Positions 61,429 through 64,000 of a stretch of DNA of 64,000 nucleotides are shown here, piece after piece. The translations under genes were made by a program, and so were the position numbers. Origin of the DNA: Marivita geojedonensis (GTDB lineage: Bacteria > Pseudomonadota > Alphaproteobacteria > Rhodobacterales > Rhodobacteraceae); contig NZ_JFKC01000002.1 in NCBI RefSeq assembly GCF_002115805.1, positions 1 through 64,000 on the forward strand, given 5' to 3'. Each line of letters begins with the position of its first letter. The stretch's first letter is position 1. Under the pieces are notes generated by a model. That model ran no database searches. It was given only the letters and a program-made list of their open reading frames with translations, and was not told the origin of the DNA.

Positions 61429-62619
61429 TCAGGTCAGGTGGTGAGAGTTGAGCGAAACGCTCGTGCGGTGCTTTGCCAGATCGGCAAAGATGGCGGCTCC
61501 GACAGGAATGATGTCCGTGTCGAAGACAAATTCGGGATGGTGCGGGGCAGGGCCGGACTGCCCGATAAAGAAATAGGCCCCCGGCACACGGGCCGAGAGT
61601 TCCGCGAAATCCTCGGAAGCCATCAGGCTGCGGGCGTTCTCGGTCACGCGGTCGACACCAACCACGCGTGTCGCGGCAGATACTGCGGCGGCAACACAGG
61701 ACGGGCTGTTTACGGTGACAGGGGTGACGGTTTCGATGTCGATCTCGATCAGGACACCGAACAGCAGTTCAGTTGCGCGCACCGCGTCTTGCAACATGTC
61801 CGCCAGACGATTGCGCACTGCCTCCGCAGTCGTACGCATCGTGCCCTCGAGCCGTACGGTGTCGGGCAGGATGTTCCGGGCGGTTCCACCGTGCAGCAGG
61901 CCAAAGGAAATCACCCCAGCGGCGCGTGCATCGACCAGCCGTGTGGCGGCCTGCTGCACCGATGTAATCAGATGCGCGGCAGCGGCAATGGCATCCTCGC
62001 CCGTATGCGGCATGGAGCCATGCGCGCCGTTTGCGCGAATGGTGATGTCGATATTGTCGGCCGAAGACAGCGCGGCAGTTGTCGGCACGCCGATCTGCCC
62101 GGCTGGCAGGTCAGGCGAATTGTGCAGGGCGAAAATCTCGTCGCAGGGGAAACTGTCGAAGAGGCCATCGGCGATCATCGCGCGGGCACCTGTCAGAAGC
62201 TCTTCAGCAGGCTGAAAGATGAAACGGACCGTGCCGTCGAAATCGCGGTGCTCGGCCAGATAGGCGGCGGCGGTCAGTGCGGTGACCATGTGTCCGTCGT
62301 GTCCACAGCCATGAAATCGTGCCGGGTCTGTCGAGGCATAAGCTAGCTTGGTCGCTTCCTGCATCGGCAGTGCGTCCAACTCTGCCCGAAAGGCAACGAT
62401 GCGGCCCGGGGCGTTCCGCGACGCCTTGGCGCCGTGAAGCGTGCCAACCACGCCGGTGCCACCGATCCTGGTTGTCACGTCGTAGCCGAACTTGGTCAGC
62501 CGTTCTGCGACAAAGGCGGCGGTGCGAATTTCCTCGAACCCGGTTTCCGGGTGTCGGTGCAGATCGTGCAACCAGTCATGAGAGGTCGCCTGCTGCGAAT
62601 TGTACCATTTGGTAAACAT
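61429..62619 (-). CDS. M20-family amidohydrolase (hippurate/N-acyl-amino acid hydrolase-like)
   Basis: The protein is 396 residues. Metal-binding motifs: HDLHRHPETGFEEIRTAAFV, HGCGHDGHMVTALTAAAYL, FQPAEELLTGARAMIADGLF with the catalytic glutamate, ANGAHGSMPHTGEDAI in the dimerisation lid, and LMASEDFAELSARVPGAYFF near the end. This is the M20D group that removes acyl groups from amino acids (hippurate, indole conjugates). It probably acts on the TRAP substrate after import. Divergent from the MarR gene. Confidence 0.88.
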   Translation of the reverse strand: MFTKWYNSQQATSHDWLHDLHRHPETGFEEIRTAAFVAERLTKFGYDVTTRIGGTGVVGTLHGAKASRNAPGRIVAFRAELDALPMQEATKLAYASTDPARFHGCGHDGHMVTALTAAAYLAEHRDFDGTVRFIFQPAEELLTGARAMIADGLFDSFPCDEIFALHNSPDLPAGQIGVPTTAALSSADNIDITIRANGAHGSMPHTGEDAIAAAAHLITSVQQAATRLVDARAAGVISFGLLHGGTARNILPDTVRLEGTMRTTAEAVRNRLADMLQDAVRATELLFGVLIEIDIETVTPVTVNSPSCVAAAVSAATRVVGVDRVTENARSLMASEDFAELSARVPGAYFFIGQSGPAPHHPEFVFDTDIIPVGAAIFADLAKHRTSVSLNSHHLT

Positions 62620-62724
62620 CCGTGAGTCGCCTCATTTAGTTGCAATTTGAGATTATCTGGTGTTGATGCTTGTACCCCGGAATAGTTGTTTGTTAAGACT
62701 ATTTCGTGCTTGGATTTGGGTAAC

Positions 62725-62749
62725 GGTTGATACCTTTTCGGTATCGACC
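62725..62749. promoter_or_regulatory. Operator candidate between amidohydrolase and MarR genes
   Basis: GGTTGATACC (62725-62734) and GGTATCGACC (62740-62749) form a 10-bp inverted repeat with one mismatch, 23 bases before the MarR start. MarR dimers bind such dyads. Confidence 0.5.
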
Positions 62750-62772
62750 AGACGTGAAACGGCGAGGCGCAG

Positions 62773-63255
62773 ATGGACAAACCCTTCAAGAACGAGCGGT
62801 TGACCTACAAGCTGAACATCGTGGCCCAGCAGGCGATCACGGCAAATGACGCGATCTTCTTTCAGGAAACCGGTTGCCACATCCGCGACCTGCGCGTGCT
62901 GCGCCTGATCGACGACACACCGGGGACGACCTTTGCGGAAATCGCCAAAATAACCGGTTTCGAGAGGAGTTTGACGTCGCGTATTCTTCAGAACCTGATC
63001 GGGTCAAGGCTGATCACTCGCGAAAACTCGACCGAGGATGCGCGGGTGTTTCTGCTTTTCACAACCGGGAAAGGCAAAGAGGTACGCCAGGTGGCGCGGC
63101 GCCTGTCTGACCGGCTGGAGGTAATTCTGACCGATCCACTATCCTCTCAGGAGCTGCGGGCCTTAAACGAGATTCTCGAGCGTCTGGGAAACTGGGTCAC
63201 TTCGGAAGACTATAGTCAGGCTCTTGATCGGGAAGTCAATAAGGCATCAGGTTAA
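62773..63255 (+). CDS. MarR-family transcriptional regulator
   Basis: The protein is 160 residues. Winged-helix features: DLRVLRLIDDTPGTTFAEIA, then KITGFERSLTSRILQNLIGS and RLITRENSTEDARVFLLFTT (wing). Short N- and C-terminal helices form the dimer interface. Divergent from the amidohydrolase-TRAP genes, which it likely controls through the dyad upstream. The ligand may be the pathway substrate. Confidence 0.87.
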   Translation: MDKPFKNERLTYKLNIVAQQAITANDAIFFQETGCHIRDLRVLRLIDDTPGTTFAEIAKITGFERSLTSRILQNLIGSRLITRENSTEDARVFLLFTTGKGKEVRQVARRLSDRLEVILTDPLSSQELRALNEILERLGNWVTSEDYSQALDREVNKASG

Positions 63256-63311
63256 AATAGTCTTGACTTGAGAATATCATCCGGCTTACCTGATAGCGCC
63301 TACCAAGCTGA

Positions 63312-63392
63312 CACAGGAGAGGCCGATCGCATCGGCGCCGAAGGAGCAACCCCCCGGAACCTCTCAGGCAAAAGGACTGTGATCGGCAAGGG
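63312..63392 (+). promoter_or_regulatory. Glycine riboswitch (single aptamer)
   Basis: Conserved aptamer blocks are in order: CAGGAGAGGCC, GGCGCCGAAGGAGCAA, CCCCCCGGAACCTCTCAGGC and AAAAGGACTGTG. Only one aptamer is clear; the next 90 bases lack a second set. CCCGCGAC (63424-63431) can pair with GTCGCGGG (63473-63480) at the ribosome site of the next gene, a probable expression platform. Glycine should turn on the following gene. Confidence 0.88.
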
Positions 63393-63488
63393 CGTCTGAA
63401 GCGCGCTGCGACCCTGTTCGCGACCCGCGACAGAGGGGATTGGACCTGCCATCCGGCAGGACGAAACCTTGGGTCGCGGGAGGATACC

Positions 63489-64000
63489 ATGACCAGACTT
63501 GCCGTAATCGGCGCCGGGGTCACCGGCGTGACAACCGCATCCAGCCTCATGGACCGAGGCTATGATGTGACTCTGTTCGACCGCAACCGCTATGCCGCGA
63601 TGCAGACCTCCTTCGCCAATGGCGGGCAACTCTCGGCTTCGAATGCCGAAACGTGGAACCGCTGGTCCACCGTGTTCAAAGGCATGAAGTGGATGATGAC
63701 ACGCGGCGCGCCCTTGCTCGTCAATCCCAAGCCAAGCTGGCACAAATACAGTTGGATGGCGGAATTCGTGGCGTCGATCCCGCAATACCGGGCGAACACC
63801 ATTGAGACCACACGCATGGCCATCGCCGCGCGGGGGCTATTGCGGGAAAAGGCAGAGCGGCACGGGTTCGACTTCGACTGCGAAGACCGCGGCATCCTGC
63901 ACATCTACACCAACAAGGCCGAGTTCGACCACGCGACCGAGGTGAACAAGCTGCTCGCCGAGGGAGGATTGGACCGTCGCGCGGTGGCGCCGGAAGAAGT
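63489..64000 (+). CDS. dadA: DadA-like D-amino-acid dehydrogenase/glycine oxidase, cut by window end
   Basis: The first ~170 residues are present. The FAD-binding start is MTRLAVIGAGVTGVTTASSL, then DVTLFDRNRYAAMQTSFANG, with NGGQLSASNAETWNRWSTVF typical of DadA. ATG 63489 follows GGGAGGA. The gene runs past the window end. A glycine riboswitch upstream fits oxidation of glycine or a D-amino acid to remove excess amino acid. Exact substrate unclear. Confidence 0.85.
   Translation, partial: MTRLAVIGAGVTGVTTASSLMDRGYDVTLFDRNRYAAMQTSFANGGQLSASNAETWNRWSTVFKGMKWMMTRGAPLLVNPKPSWHKYSWMAEFVASIPQYRANTIETTRMAIAARGLLREKAERHGFDFDCEDRGILHIYTNKAEFDHATEVNKLLAEGGLDRRAVAPEE

Noticed and set aside
61117-62346. 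A 409-codon plus-strand open frame
   Set aside because: It lies opposite the DctP and amidohydrolase genes, both well supported; the frame is an antisense artefact.

Overview
The window looks like an accessory region of an alphaproteobacterial chromosome, most likely Rhodobacterales (Roseobacter/Paracoccus-type). The signs are moderately high GC, a DUF6639-like family with HELAH motif, a DUF1127 protein, GlxA/GcvA-type regulators, a DctPQM TRAP transporter, and a glycine riboswitch ahead of a DadA-like oxidoreductase. This placement rests on gene content read by eye; no database search was run.

The main organising feature is three direct copies of a ~250 bp sequence (8621-8869, 35396-35644, 58054-58303). 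Each ends in the 3' half of a tRNA-Phe gene (anticodon GAA to CCA, minus strand) and is preceded by clustered ACTGTG-type repeats. I read them as attachment sites of tandem integrated elements. Element 1 lies left of 8869 and continues beyond the window. Element 2 is about 8870-35644, element 3 about 35645-58303, and a further block begins at 58304. Elements 2 and 3 each have the same integrase 3' end about 3 kb inside the left boundary: a 64-bp remnant in element 2 and an IS-truncated gene in element 3. They also share a DUF6639-like secreted protein, a TPR protein divergent from a wHTH-TM-TPR regulator, and many lone enzymes. An intact tRNA-Phe was not found and is predicted to lie to the right of the window.

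Element 1 (1-8620): IS5-family end in a broken DUF6639 gene, HxlR regulator divergent from a BBE-type flavin oxidase across a palindrome, an intact tyrosine recombinase, a lipoprotein, a DUF805 protein, three small exported proteins and an M48 protease.

Element 2 (8870-35395): a decayed acetyltransferase with a two-gene permease, a PLP beta-family enzyme, a dienelactone-hydrolase-like protein, an IorAB-type molybdenum hydroxylase, a GDPD-like protein that has lost its catalytic residues, TetR and large LuxR/AAA regulators, the DUF6639 pair, the TPR/regulator pair, a giant RTX/cadherin/DUF4214 protein cut by a partial IS5 element, and a DUF1624 membrane protein. It ends with a compact operon for a phosphatase-like protein, a kinase-like exported protein, a calcineurin-type phosphoesterase and a DUF4956 membrane protein. 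That operon is the best candidate for an undescribed system.

Element 3 (35645-58053): a guanidine-II (mini-ykkC) riboswitch controlling a Gdx/SugE-type exporter and an isochorismatase-fold hydrolase, a DapB-like/SnoaL-like pair, a truncated integrase and a scrambled IS3, a third DUF6639 gene, DUF1330, four class I methyltransferases, GFA, the second TPR/regulator pair, a cupin, a CDGSH/mtfA deletion junction, GlxA-type, SARP-like and LysR regulators.

Right block (58304-64000): DctMQP TRAP transporter, M20 amidohydrolase, divergent MarR regulator, glycine riboswitch and the start of a DadA-like gene. It reads as a regulated uptake and hydrolysis pathway for an N-acylated or amino-acid-like compound.
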